Counted from the first letter of the stretch, positions 9,001 to 13,031 are shown. The stretch is 13,826 nucleotides of DNA from Clostridia bacterium (GCA_017432405.1 JAFRJF010000199.1:1-13826), one strand, 5' to 3'. Numbers and translations are program-made. The notes: generated by a model from the sequence alone, not told the origin.

Positions 9001-9272
9001 ATAAAAGTACCGGAAGTCTAACAGAGGTAAAAAATCACCTGAAGAATGGTGGAGTTGCTGTTGTTAGTTTGGTCTGGTATGAAAACAAAGCTTGGTATGG
9101 ACACTTGGTATGTATAGCCGCTTATGACGATAATCGGGGATTCCTTGCTTTGGACTCTTATCCATCAAACCCCAGAGGGACGGGTGCGTCAGGAACCAGA
9201 TGGTTGAAGGACAGCGACTGGAAGGGAAGATGGAATCCGGGAGGAGGATTCTTCCTGATGTCACGGCGGTAG
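1..9272 (+). CDS. Giant BspA/Big_2 surface or secreted protein with GH24 lysozyme and C39-like peptidase (5' partial)
   Basis: The frame is open from base 3 to the TAG at 9270-9272, giving 3089 visible residues; the start and any signal peptide lie upstream. Domains by position: Pro/Thr stalk 3-746; Ig/FN3-like about 760-1070; LRR_5 about 1083-1610; four PKD/Ig-like domains about 1636-2730; second LRR_5 about 2745-3385; BACON-like about 3390-3620; twelve Big_2 about 3627-6962; SH3-like module about 6969-7485; GH24 lysozyme about 7515-7985; Gly-Ser linker 8085-8129; second SH3-like module about 8160-8650; C39-like peptidase about 8670-9260. LRR_5 and Big_2 are typical of bacterial surface adhesins; GH24 cleaves the glycan strand of peptidoglycan, and C39-like enzymes are papain-fold cysteine peptidases. 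No LPXTG motif or C-terminal anchor is present, so any wall attachment must be N-terminal or non-covalent. Likely role (inference): a long extracellular scaffold presenting a two-enzyme lytic tip. Base composition drops from about 65% GC to about 40-50% in the last 600 bases. Confidence 0.93.
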   Translation, partial: APTTAPTQAPTIAPTTAPTQAPTTAPTQAPTTAPTQAPTTAPTQAPTTAPTQAPTTAPTQAPTAAPTEAPTAAPTEAPTAAPTETPTTAPTETPTTAPTEAPTEAPTEAPTEAPTEAPTAAPTEAPTEAPTEAPTEAPTEAPTEAPTEAPTEAPTEAPTEAPTEAPTEAPTEAPTEAPTEAPTEAPTEAPTEAPTEAPTEAPTEAPTEAPTEAPTEAPTEAPTEAPTEAPTEAPTEAPTEAPTTAPTEAPIAQIKPAVISFDGIAAGESVLTIGNADVTVTWLAEGDVQSYYYQFINPYGTVVVSAEAVDETSYTIAEGSMLVGEAYTLKVGALPENGGTDDIVWTTATFMRQLPEEDQGFRISNGVVTGYTGEGGKITVPAADKDGNSVVAIGESAFKGNKAITAVALPDSVTAIGASAFEGCSALGRIQIPEAVTTIGEAAFLDCGKLTAVNIPDALQVIEKETFKGTSSLRRVTLPANARTINEKAFVNSALQEIALPEALESIADDAFDGPDKVSISAKEGTYAYRWAVEHLYIADSEAMYVNVTQDANSAHPGETIAWTAWGYNGVEPYKFRFQLYRNGEYVTRQSYTESNRFEYVPEEPGSYHVLVEMKDDNGDVVKKQSDVLAVRTEAVVIDKVTCDSDTLQTAESVVWMATASGGSGEYLYQFTLRRGDEIVNTRDYAETPWYSFTFDRAGAYSLEVVARDSLDKVSEVFSQDVEVALRPAQIVGISADRQEGMVGEPIAWTVYAEGGAAPLKYAFDVYINGEEEDGRVFTTSPDFTYTPEEKGVYEIKARVRDADNNTVSQMSEGVAVFDQLTVTAVVSNNDASAVGETSVWTGRVVGGQAPYAYQWTVCRDGEAFDTCSTEENQLGYRPDSAGSYTAQLTVTDSIGQTATAISAALPVVDDGQEFTFRVLADGSCEVTGYSGEATELVIPREDGEGHAVKAIAASAFLGRKEFINLTLPDTIETIGDSAFEGCGFTGALELPKFVQLGERAFFGCNQLNNLILPEGATVIPAFAFAGCSGLSGDLVIPDGVESIGESAFEDCFGYDGGLYLPQELLTIGRYAFRNTNFSFVEISEKVTEIGEGAFDDGSESLAFLTPQGSYAWRFATDSGIACIDPDSFIFTEVTDNVIMVTANGNWHVESDADWLHLDITEDSGDSYVEFSMDPNPSSVSPRTATVRFICGESTSEVQLTQAPSEVLVSQIQISPLPGTARADGVYTVQAAITPSDATTPELDWSVSAPEIASIEPSQDGLSATVSFKKAGRVSLTATATDGSGVSDVESYVVTDEALVTDIKLENSTMHTTYEHIPMVIATVYPVDAANKDLRWTVSDEDIASIQADGAWAYLIYHKPGTVTVTATAMDESGISKSLVCTAPQIVPVTDISLYTMQDSTAVPYPSVQHVLVGKTYRINAKAEPTNATNRNITWSTSDDTVASIEQNSSTVSVTILQEGEAVVTATAADGSGISESVVLEATIPVESIKLLKTQSPLKPYWVGEQYVVQANVLPENAANRDLAWTCTDDSIVRMDVYNNEVMLNIVGEGRCQITAASTDGSNKKITFSVWAMQDIARSVTIDGLQSEVSIGDQVRIAPTVLPAEIPEREFTWQSSDESIATVKPYIRGSAEDRFPEAEVTFCRKGSATITATATDGSDLSASWTFDVTGGTLVESIEIGLNEGQLKQAGNTYDLSLSVLPSDASNKKLRWEISGENLASIDERMKTITFNEGGTVTITAYATDGSGVQASRTFTVQGIVPMTGLELSPAQWNIKHDMAAEVGHTYGINANIIPSNTTNGWKIGLEWTSSDSSIVDIKASNHSAQLTFKKSGDVTITARTTDGSDFSASCTYHAVDPIEVSGIKLTPAKGNLDNDMYVQAEETYGVELGILPEDASGKGNLGIQWSSSADNLVSIQPVSYGALLTFHGAGDVTVTARSTTVSGIEDSVTYHVLGRIETTGIRLEPAPWNLSHDMKANYGKTYGITAVILPEDATDRNTTAIDWSASDADAVTIKPSGRSAQLTFLKAGDVTVTARVVGKETYTASVTYHVVGITKAQSVTLYDPITAFGDTAPAPVKGSTFRLNAKVLPAETTNKFLRWKSSDESIATVEEGGIIDGDANSCALVTFLKTGTVTITATTTDGTGLAAQYTYNVLDHVSSVSLNKSTLRMDVGSSERLTATVLPANARDKSVSWSSSNNLVASVNQNGEVYAGGKGSAVITATTYDGKKTATCQVTVISLVNRVELNKSALTLAQGKTETLVANVLPTYADNRSVTWSSSNQSVATVDGAGKVTARAAGTAVITVASVEGGKTATCKVTVPAPAPVATLKAISPGLKRLTDSVYAYCYALSTGHINVYTNSSLNVRGTVTSGASTVNYIDGAKDEVWILGVGTASNNVNWAKVSYPAGNARKVAYVPLDQLVQGTATESKTSKTKYNIAMRRGGSTSSSHFVAAGDTVYLLNRDSAYCQILYPVSGGKWRIGWCTCAQYDGSGASTPTRPIVPITYATKTSAKGQEFIKAHEGYHLNAYKDPGGVPTIGWGHTAGVTMGMTITAQQAQSYFEQDLKAKEAIVDSFAKANGISFTQQQYDALVSMTYNLGNQPWQTSCRLTNALKKYKSGSSVKIPTEKVWECFATWHHIGSNDCYGLYNRRMNEARIFALGDYTRKTNWKTPYWLLDGKPGYEVPDGWVPDEYKNGSGSGSGSGSSSGSGTTGKDDVLWLESPFFKGLSTNAYAYCYALSDGRVTPYTSKTLTTPGTTEGASSSAYIDGKNDELWLMGVGSTNGKLWAYVSYPITGKNKRRNCYLPLNAIVQGGGVWSVLGSKIAFQSYCVSDKKSRGFNYNHYVASGDIVYGLSADGGYCQIGYPVTGGKWRIAWCTTDQFNSKLEISFGKNTSNFDVNNPKVYLQTMEDYKKVQYGYSDKAGTVWTSLYNSGCGILSMTNAINVLTGRYVDPVPMSAWAVKLGEENPGSYRVNGVGTDGATFYPGWCAEYGAQYGIKYDKSTGSLTEVKNHLKNGGVAVVSLVWYENKAWYGHLVCIAAYDDNRGFLALDSYPSNPRGTGASGTRWLKDSDWKGRWNPGGGFFLMSRR
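3..746 (+). repeat. 62-unit 12-bp tandem array encoding an Ala-Pro-Thr-X stalk
   Basis: Every 12 bases encode Ala-Pro-Thr-X (a few units begin with Thr), without a break for 62 units, all in the frame of the giant gene. Three zones are visible. At 3-182 (15 units) X alternates Thr and Gln, with one Ile. At 183-302 (10 units) X alternates Ala or Thr with Glu. At 303-746 (37 units) X is almost always Glu. An 84-bp block at 459-542 is repeated at 543-638 with one extra 12-bp unit. Such Pro/Thr linkers are usually extended, possibly glycosylated, stalks. Since 12 is a multiple of 3, gain or loss of units changes stalk length without breaking the frame. The array may continue upstream of the window. 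Confidence 0.95.
1083..1610 (+). other. LRR_5 (BspA-like) leucine-rich repeat block 1
   Basis: About six repeats of roughly 23 residues follow the pattern IGxxAFxGCxxLxxVxIPxxV, the signature of BspA-type (Treponema pallidum-like) LRR_5 repeats. The block closes with a Tyr-Ala-Tyr-Arg-Trp cap around 1579-1596. The second LRR block ends with a similar cap (Ser-Tyr-Ala-Trp-Arg-Phe). LRR_5 blocks in gut and oral bacteria commonly serve in adhesion to host matrix or other cells; the ligand here is unknown. Confidence 0.85.
1636..2730 (+). other. Four tandem PKD/Ig-like domains
   Basis: Four repeats of about 88-92 residues each start with a strand plus a Gly-Glu-(Pro/Thr/Ser)-x-x-Trp-Thr type segment and contain a Tyr-x-(F/W) strand and a (P/D)-(E/R)-x-x-G-x-Y motif near the end. 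They run about 1636-1890, 1908-2175, 2188-2450 and 2462-2725. The pattern fits PKD or related Ig-like beta-sandwiches acting as spacers between the two LRR blocks. The exact family was assigned by eye, and other Ig-like families are possible. Confidence 0.65.
2745..3620 (+). other. LRR_5 block 2 followed by a BACON-like domain
   Basis: About seven LRR_5 repeats (IGxxAFxGC...LPxxV) run to about 3385. They are followed by a segment of about 77 residues containing a GNWHVESDADWL motif and ending in a strand with VQLTQAPS. That combination (W-x-V near the start, a second Trp nearby, and a terminal V-x-L-T-Q) is typical of BACON domains, which are common in secreted carbohydrate-active proteins of gut bacteria and often linked to carbohydrate or mucin binding. 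The BACON assignment is moderately sure. Confidence 0.7.
3627..6962 (+). repeat. Twelve tandem Big_2 (bacterial Ig-like group 2) domains
   Basis: Twelve domains of 80-100 residues begin near 3627, 3897, 4160, 4455, 4725, 5015, 5280, 5575, 5870, 6163, 6468 and 6720. Each carries the Big_2 hallmarks: a V-x-x-I-x-L start, a V-x-P-x-(D/N)-A-(T/S)-N-(K/R) segment, then W-(S/T)-(S/T)-S-(D/N), A-(S/T)-(I/V), G-x-(V/A)-x-(I/V)-T-A-x-(A/T), and a short D-G-S-G turn. Domains 7-9 share an extra insert (N-(L/I)-x-(H/N)-D-M about 12 residues in), which marks them as a local duplication set. Domains 11 and 12 are the shortest and most canonical. Together they would form a long rigid rod holding the C-terminal enzymes away from the N-terminal part. 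Confidence 0.92.
6969..7485 (+). other. SH3-like cell-wall-binding module, copy 1
   Basis: A stretch of about 170 residues with a DSVYAYCYALS motif, a (D/N)-E-(V/L)-W-(I/L)-x-G-V-G strand, then SAYCQI and GGKWRIGWCT. The same motifs in the same order recur at about 8160-8650. The repeated short strands, conserved Trp/Tyr and the 'VYLLNRDSAYCQILYP' segment resemble SH3b-type wall-binding domains, probably two per module. The family name is inference; that the two modules are homologous is directly visible. Confidence 0.6.
7515..7985 (+). other. GH24 (T4-type) lysozyme domain
   Basis: The segment starts KGQEFIKAHEGYHLNAYKD and continues PGGVPTIGWGHT. This gives the canonical GH24 triad E-8aa-D-5aa-T: Glu codon 7563-7565, Asp 7590-7592, Thr 7608-7610. 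Downstream motifs also match the family: FTQQQYDALVSMTYNLG, and a C-terminal LYNRRMNEARIF helix like the R-R-x-x-E-x-x-x-(F/Y) end of phage lysozymes. All catalytic positions are present, so muramidase activity on peptidoglycan is expected. Such domains are usually phage or endolysin enzymes; here the enzyme is embedded in a huge secreted protein. Confidence 0.92.
8085..8129 (+). repeat. Gly-Ser linker between the two enzyme cassettes
   Basis: Fifteen residues made only of Gly and Ser, mostly strict alternation, coded by near-repeats of GGCAGCGGCTCG. It separates the lysozyme cassette from the second SH3-like module and would act as a flexible hinge. Confidence 0.9.
8160..8650 (+). other. SH3-like cell-wall-binding module, copy 2
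   Basis: Matches copy 1 motif by motif (NAYAYCYALS, AYIDGKNDELWLMGVG, VSYP, YCQIGYPVTGGKWRIAWCT) but differs at many positions, so the duplication is old. The GGKWRI(G/A)WCT end is the best conserved part. It precedes the C39-like enzyme just as copy 1 precedes the lysozyme. Confidence 0.6.
8670..9260 (+). other. C39-like (papain-fold) cysteine peptidase domain
   Basis: Catalytic Cys sits in an NSGCGILSMTNA motif (codon 8802-8804), His in YGHLVCIAAYDD (codon 9102-9104) and Asp in FLALDSYPSN (codon 9153-9155). The order and spacing suit Peptidase_C39_2 and related papain-fold enzymes, and the domain ends at the C-terminus with GGGFFLMSRR. Members cleave peptide bonds; next to a lysozyme, a peptidoglycan cross-link target is plausible but not shown. 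NlpC/P60 or CHAP folds are less likely, given the S-G-C-G context and the G-H-x-V-x-(I/V) motif. Confidence 0.75.
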
Positions 9273-9301
9273 TAACGACGGGACGGCCAGTTCCCTTGCC
9301 C

Positions 9302-9337
9302 CGCCCCCTTTCCACAATCATTCTGTGGAAGGGGGCG
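9302..9337 (+). terminator. Likely terminator of the giant gene
   Basis: Arms CGCCCCCTTTCCACA (9302-9316) and TGTGGAAGGGGGCG (9324-9337) pair along 14 bp with one bulged T and a 7-base loop, 29 bases after the stop codon. Only TTATC follows, so the U tract is weak. The GC-rich stem and its position still make it the best terminator candidate. Confidence 0.7.
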
Positions 9338-9498
9338 TTATCATGCCGCGAAAGGCGTACCCAACACATAATGAACGTCCTTTTGCATTGGCAAATACAC
9401 ATGGGAGCGGTTTCTGCGCCACTACATGACCGCAGGCCGGAAGGGATTCTGCCGGACGCGCACAGAGCCGCCCCCCTTTTCATGCCCGAAAACAAGGG

Positions 9499-9527
9499 TT
9501 GTCAAAGGCCTTGAAGTGCGCTATATT
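9499..9527 (+). promoter_or_regulatory. Candidate sigma-A promoter in the intergenic region
   Basis: TTGTCA (9499-9504), a 17-bp spacer and TATATT (9522-9527) give a good -35/-10 pair with expected start near 9534. It lies upstream of the GGGACAAG palindrome and about 220 bases before the C13/caspase-like gene. It could drive that gene with a long leader, or a short RNA ending at the palindrome. Confidence 0.5.
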
Positions 9528-9562
9528 GTTATGGGAGTTAAAACGCGATGCCAGAAATACAC

Positions 9563-9589
9563 GGGACAAGGGGACGGTTCTCTTGTCCC
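9563..9589. repeat. GGGACAAG...CTTGTCCC palindromic (REP-like) element
   Basis: Perfect 8-bp arms GGGACAAG (9563-9570) and CTTGTCCC (9582-9589) with an 11-base loop that itself starts GGGACGG. From memory, sequences of this GGGACA...TGTCCC type are dispersed in many Firmicutes genomes and are often found near Y1 (REP-associated) transposases; no transposase is present here. ACTTTTATTTG follows, so it could also act as a terminator or attenuator. Confidence 0.55.
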
Positions 9590-9663
9590 ACTTTTATTTG
9601 TTCATAGAATGCAACAGGATTTGCCACACTCTTTTTCTTGCATTTTTGTGACGGTTCATGTAG

Positions 9664-9669
9664 TATAAT
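9664..9669 (+). promoter_or_regulatory. Consensus -10 box upstream of the C13/caspase-like gene
   Basis: A perfect TATAAT lies 81 bases before the start codon. The -35 side is poor: TTGCAT at 9638-9643 is 20 bp away, and nothing good sits at 17 bp. Transcription would start near 9676. Confidence 0.45.
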
Positions 9670-9734
9670 AGCAGTAAAGTGGCTATGTGTGCCTCCTGAA
9701 CTTCCGCGACCATGGCTGCGCGTCATAACCCCAT

Positions 9735-9742
9735 AAAAGGAG
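9735..9742 (+). promoter_or_regulatory. Ribosome binding site AAAAGGAG
   Basis: AAAAGGAG ends 8 bases before the ATG at 9751. It decides that start over the upstream in-frame ATG at 9712, which would put 13 polar residues in front of the signal peptide. Confidence 0.85.
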
Positions 9743-9750
9743 CTGATGGA

Positions 9751-11580
9751 ATGAATCACAACAGAATAATAAAACGACTCGCGCTGCTGCTGACGCTGGC
9801 GCTGCTGCTGGCGGGGACGGCGCTGGCGGAGATCGAAATCGCCGGGGAGGGATTGCCCAATAATGAACTGGACCTCGCCCTGGAGAATGTGGATCTGGAG
9901 CTGCCCGAAGGCGGCATCGACATCGACCTGTCCACGGCGCTGGACGGTCTCGATGCCGTCGACGATGTGCCCGCGATCGATATTTCCGGGACGCCCAACG
10001 CCGAAACGACCACGCTCATGCTGGGCGTAAACGAGAAGCATGCCCTGGATGTCCAGGCGATTGGCGGGGGCAAGAAGGTAAAGTTCAAATCCTCGAAGGC
10101 GACGGTCGCCAAGGTCACGTCGAAGGGCGTCATCAAGGGCGTGAAGAAGGGCAGGGCGAAGATCACCTGCACGGTCGGGGGCAAGACAGCCGCCGTCTAT
10201 ACGGTGCGGGTCCTCCCTGCGCCGGGCAAGGTCACGCTGAGCGCAGAGACCCTCACCCTGGGGGTGAAGCAGAGCGCGACGCTGGCGCCTTCGATTCCCG
10301 CTGGCACCCATGCCTCCTTTACCTGGTCCTCAAAGGACGCGACCATCGCCGCTGTGTCCCAGGCGGGCAAAATCACCGGCAAGAAGGCGGGCACGACCAC
10401 CGTCACGGTCAAGACCCATAACGGCAGGAAGGCCAGTGTGAAGGTGACGGTGAAAAAGGCCCCGCGCAAGGTGACGCTGGACAGGCGCACGGCGTCCCTC
10501 AATGTGAAGGACACCCTCCGACTGAAGGCCACGCTGCCGTCCGGTACATATTCCCCGATCACCTGGTCGAGCAGCGACAAGAAAATCGCCAGGGTCAGCG
10601 CCGCCGGCAAGGTGACCGCGGTGGCCGTCGGCACGGCGACGATCACTGCCGCGACCTACAATGGGCGCACGGCCGCCTGCGTGGTGACGGTGAATCCCGA
10701 TGAAGCCGAGGTCGACTATCGGGCGCTGCTGATTGGCGAGGAGAACTTTCTTTCCGATGTCTGCACCCGTAACAGGGGCGACGTGCTGCATATGGAAAAT
10801 ATGCTCATGAATGTCAAGGGATATTACGGCGGGCGCTATTCCATCACCAAGAAATACGATCTGTCGGCCAAACAGGTGCTGAGCGCCATCAAGACCACCT
10901 TCGCCGACGCGGACGAGAACGACGTTTCACTGTTCTTCATCGCCACCCACGGCGATGTGAGCTCCACGGGCGAGTACGCGGGCTACCTGAGCATGGTGCC
11001 CAGCGGCGACATGCTGTTGGGGGAGCTGGCCAATGCCCTGAAGGCGGTGCCCGGCAAGGTGATCGTCATACTGGAATCCTGCGGGTCAGGCGCCGCGGTA
11101 TATGCCAACGGCAATGGCGCAACCGACAGGAAGGCGATGCTTGAAGCGGCCAAACAGCGTGCCAAGGCCTTTGACGCGGCGGCGATCCGTGCCTTTGCCA
11201 ATGCGGATACCGGCGTCAGGGTGCGGGTCGACGCATCGGATTCCGGCGATACCCGGGCGAATACCGGAGAGTTTCGCGTGGATAACAAGTTCTATGTGCT
11301 GACAGCCTCTGACTATAACGAGCTCAGCTGGGGCAATGAGGTGTATGACGCCGACAGGTCCTACAACTACTTTACGCTGTGGCTGATCCAGGGCATCGGT
11401 GTTTCCGGTTCCATGCCCGCGGACGCCAACAACAACGGGCAGACCACGCTGAACGAGTTGTATCAGTACATTTCGGATGTGGGGGACGACTATCCGTTCA
11501 GGCCGACTGATGGCGGCGTCTATTACCAGCACGTGCAGGTTTATCCCGCCAAGAGCAATTTCGTGCTGTTCTGCCGGTAA
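9751..11580 (+). CDS. Secreted Big_2-domain protein with C13/caspase-like (clan CD) cysteine peptidase
   Basis: A 609-residue protein. Residues 1-26 are a signal peptide (MNHNRIIKR, then a Leu/Ala-rich core ending GTALA). Residues about 27-88 are strongly acidic: 17 Asp/Glu and no Lys/Arg in the first 59. Three Lys-rich Big_2 domains follow at about 89-155, 156-235 and 236-316. The peptidase domain starts with VDYRALLIGEENF near 322; His400 lies in FFIATHGD (codon 10948-10950) and Cys444 in VILESCGSGA (codon 11080-11082). The beta-strand, His-Gly, beta-strand, (D/E)-x-Cys arrangement is the clan CD signature; C13 (legumain-like) and caspase-like families fit best and cannot be separated by eye. 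C11 clostripain is less likely. The substrate is unknown. A typical EF-hand-like DANNNGQTTLNEL sequence near residue 560 suggests a dockerin-style or calcium-binding loop within the domain. The gene stands alone and is convergent with mgtE. Confidence 0.9.
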   Translation: MNHNRIIKRLALLLTLALLLAGTALAEIEIAGEGLPNNELDLALENVDLELPEGGIDIDLSTALDGLDAVDDVPAIDISGTPNAETTTLMLGVNEKHALDVQAIGGGKKVKFKSSKATVAKVTSKGVIKGVKKGRAKITCTVGGKTAAVYTVRVLPAPGKVTLSAETLTLGVKQSATLAPSIPAGTHASFTWSSKDATIAAVSQAGKITGKKAGTTTVTVKTHNGRKASVKVTVKKAPRKVTLDRRTASLNVKDTLRLKATLPSGTYSPITWSSSDKKIARVSAAGKVTAVAVGTATITAATYNGRTAACVVTVNPDEAEVDYRALLIGEENFLSDVCTRNRGDVLHMENMLMNVKGYYGGRYSITKKYDLSAKQVLSAIKTTFADADENDVSLFFIATHGDVSSTGEYAGYLSMVPSGDMLLGELANALKAVPGKVIVILESCGSGAAVYANGNGATDRKAMLEAAKQRAKAFDAAAIRAFANADTGVRVRVDASDSGDTRANTGEFRVDNKFYVLTASDYNELSWGNEVYDADRSYNYFTLWLIQGIGVSGSMPADANNNGQTTLNELYQYISDVGDDYPFRPTDGGVYYQHVQVYPAKSNFVLFCR

Positions 11581-11591
11581 CGGCAACCTTA

Positions 11592-11628
11592 AGACAGGGC
11601 TCCGAGCCATCGGCTCGGAGCCCTGTCT
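11592..11628. terminator. Bidirectional terminator-like hairpin between convergent genes
   Basis: A perfect 17-bp inverted repeat (11592-11608 with 11612-11628, GC-rich core GGGCTCCGAGCC) has a 3-base loop. It lies 11 bases after the peptidase stop and 11 bases beyond the mgtE stop. No U run follows on either strand, so termination may depend on the stem alone, or the element may mainly protect RNA 3' ends. Confidence 0.75.
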
Positions 11629-11639
11629 ATCGGGATATG

Positions 11640-13019
11640 TCAGGCGGCGATCCTCAAAATCGACGACGCCAGCGAGAACAGCACCAGCAGCGAGAGCACG
11701 TCCACGATGGTGGTGATGAACGGGCTGGCCATCACGGCGGGGTCCAGGTGGGCGCGCTTGGCCAGCATCGGCAGCGTGCAGCCCACCAGCTTGGCGATGA
11801 CCACCGTGCAGAACATGGCCATGCAGATGGTGGCGGCCACGGGCATGGTGATGTCGGGGTTGATGAAGCGGCGGTCGAAGAACATCAGCTTCGCGAAGTT
11901 TGCCAGCGACAGCGCCGCGCCGCAGAGTATGGACACCCGGAATTCCTTCCACATCACCCGGAACACGTCCTTCAGCTCCAGCTCGTTCAGCGACAGGCCG
12001 CGGATGATGGTGACCGACGCCTGGCTGCCGGAGTTGCCGCCGGTGTCCATCATCATCGGGATGTAGGCGGTCAGCACCGGGATCAGCGCCAGCGCGTTCT
12101 CGAACCGGGAGATGACGATGCCGGTGAAGGTGCCGGAGATCATCAGCAGCAGCAGCCACGGAATGCGGTTCTTCCAGATCTCGAAGACGCCCGTCTTCAG
12201 GTAGGGCTTGTCGGAGGGGGTGATAGCGGCCATCTTCGCGATGTCCTCGCTGGCCTCCTCTTCCATGATGTCCAGGGCGTCGTCGACGGTGATGATGCCG
12301 ACCATGCGGTTCTCGGCGTCCACCACGGGCAGCGATGTGAAGTCGTACTTCGACATGGTCTGCACGGCGGTCTCCTGGTCGTCCTGGGTGCCCACGCTGA
12401 TGGCGTTGGCGGTCATCAGGCTCTCACAGGTGTCCTCCGGGTTGGCCAATATCAGCGTGCGAATCGTCACCGTGCCCAGCAGGTGGTACTTGTCGTCCAG
12501 CACATAGCAGGTGTTGATGGTCTCCTTGTCCACGCCGGTGACGCGGATGTGGTTGATGGCGTCCGCGGCGGTCATCTGCGGGGTCAGGGCCACGAACTCG
12601 GTGGTCATCACCGACCCGGCGGTATCGTCATTGTACTTCAGGATCTCGTTGATCTGCTTGCGGGTGTCGGGGTCGGCCTGGGTCAGTATGCGCCGCACCA
12701 TGTTGGCGGGCATCTCCTCGATCAGGTCGACGGCGTCATCCATGTACATCTCGTCGATGACGGCCTTCAGCTCGGTGTCGGAAAAGCTGCGGATCAGCGT
12801 CTCCTTCACGTCGCTCTCCATCTCGACGAAGGTCTCGGCGGCCAGGTCCTTGGGCAGCAGCCGGAAGATGGCCGGCATCAGCTTCTCGGGCATGTCGCTG
12901 AGGATCGCCGCGATGTCCGCGGGATACAGCGTCTGCATCAGGTCCCGCAGGGATGCGTATTTCTTCTCTTCCGCCAGCTTGCGAAAGGTCTCCTCCAGGA
13001 TTTCAGTCCTTTGATTCAA
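11640..13019 (-). CDS. mgtE: MgtE-type magnesium channel/transporter
   Basis: A 459-residue inner-membrane Mg2+ channel, about the usual family length. The N-terminal part is the helical MgtE_N domain (repeats around LYPADIAAILSDMPEK, then LLPKDLAAETFVEME). The linker YNDDTAGSVMTTEFVAL leads into two CBS domains (TCYVLDDKYHLLGTVTIRTL and SLPVVDAENRMVGIITVDD), which sense cytosolic Mg2+ in the family. The membrane part has about five helices from about residue 280, with the family motif MMMDTGGNSGSQASVTIIRG. The last helix carries DPAVMASPFITTIVDVLSLL, in which Asp440 matches the pore Mg2+-binding Asp. TTG at 13019 was chosen as the start because GGAGGAG lies 5 bases upstream; ATGs at 13064 and 13037 lack such a site. 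Start codon confidence is moderate; family confidence is very high. Confidence 0.96.
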   Translation of the reverse strand: MNQRTEILEETFRKLAEEKKYASLRDLMQTLYPADIAAILSDMPEKLMPAIFRLLPKDLAAETFVEMESDVKETLIRSFSDTELKAVIDEMYMDDAVDLIEEMPANMVRRILTQADPDTRKQINEILKYNDDTAGSVMTTEFVALTPQMTAADAINHIRVTGVDKETINTCYVLDDKYHLLGTVTIRTLILANPEDTCESLMTANAISVGTQDDQETAVQTMSKYDFTSLPVVDAENRMVGIITVDDALDIMEEEASEDIAKMAAITPSDKPYLKTGVFEIWKNRIPWLLLLMISGTFTGIVISRFENALALIPVLTAYIPMMMDTGGNSGSQASVTIIRGLSLNELELKDVFRVMWKEFRVSILCGAALSLANFAKLMFFDRRFINPDITMPVAATICMAMFCTVVIAKLVGCTLPMLAKRAHLDPAVMASPFITTIVDVLSLLVLFSLASSILRIAA

Positions 13020-13024
13020 GGTCA

Positions 13025-13031
13025 CTCCTCC
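13025..13031 (-). promoter_or_regulatory. mgtE ribosome binding site GGAGGAG
   Basis: GGAGGAG on the minus strand, 5 bases before the TTG at 13019. It supports a TTG start and rules against the two upstream ATG codons, one of which (13037) overlaps this region. Confidence 0.75.

Larger units (their letters stand above)
9273..9750. other. Intergenic region of 478 bases
   Basis: No convincing gene was found. The ORFs that cross it have no usable ribosome binding site and no recognisable protein. It holds the terminator, two promoter candidates and the GGGACAAG palindrome listed separately. The stretch 9345-9490 is GC-rich with short inverted segments (for example CCGG...CCGG around 9434-9453) but no clear function. 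Confidence 0.7.

Noticed and set aside
9230..9272. Sortase (LPXTG) or other C-terminal wall anchor on the giant protein
   Set aside because: The protein ends in the C39-like domain (FFLMSRR) with no LPXTG, hydrophobic helix or positively charged tail.
9712..9714. ATG at 9712 as the start of the C13/caspase-like gene
   Set aside because: The AAAAGGAG site and signal peptide point to ATG 9751; the upstream ATG has no ribosome binding site.
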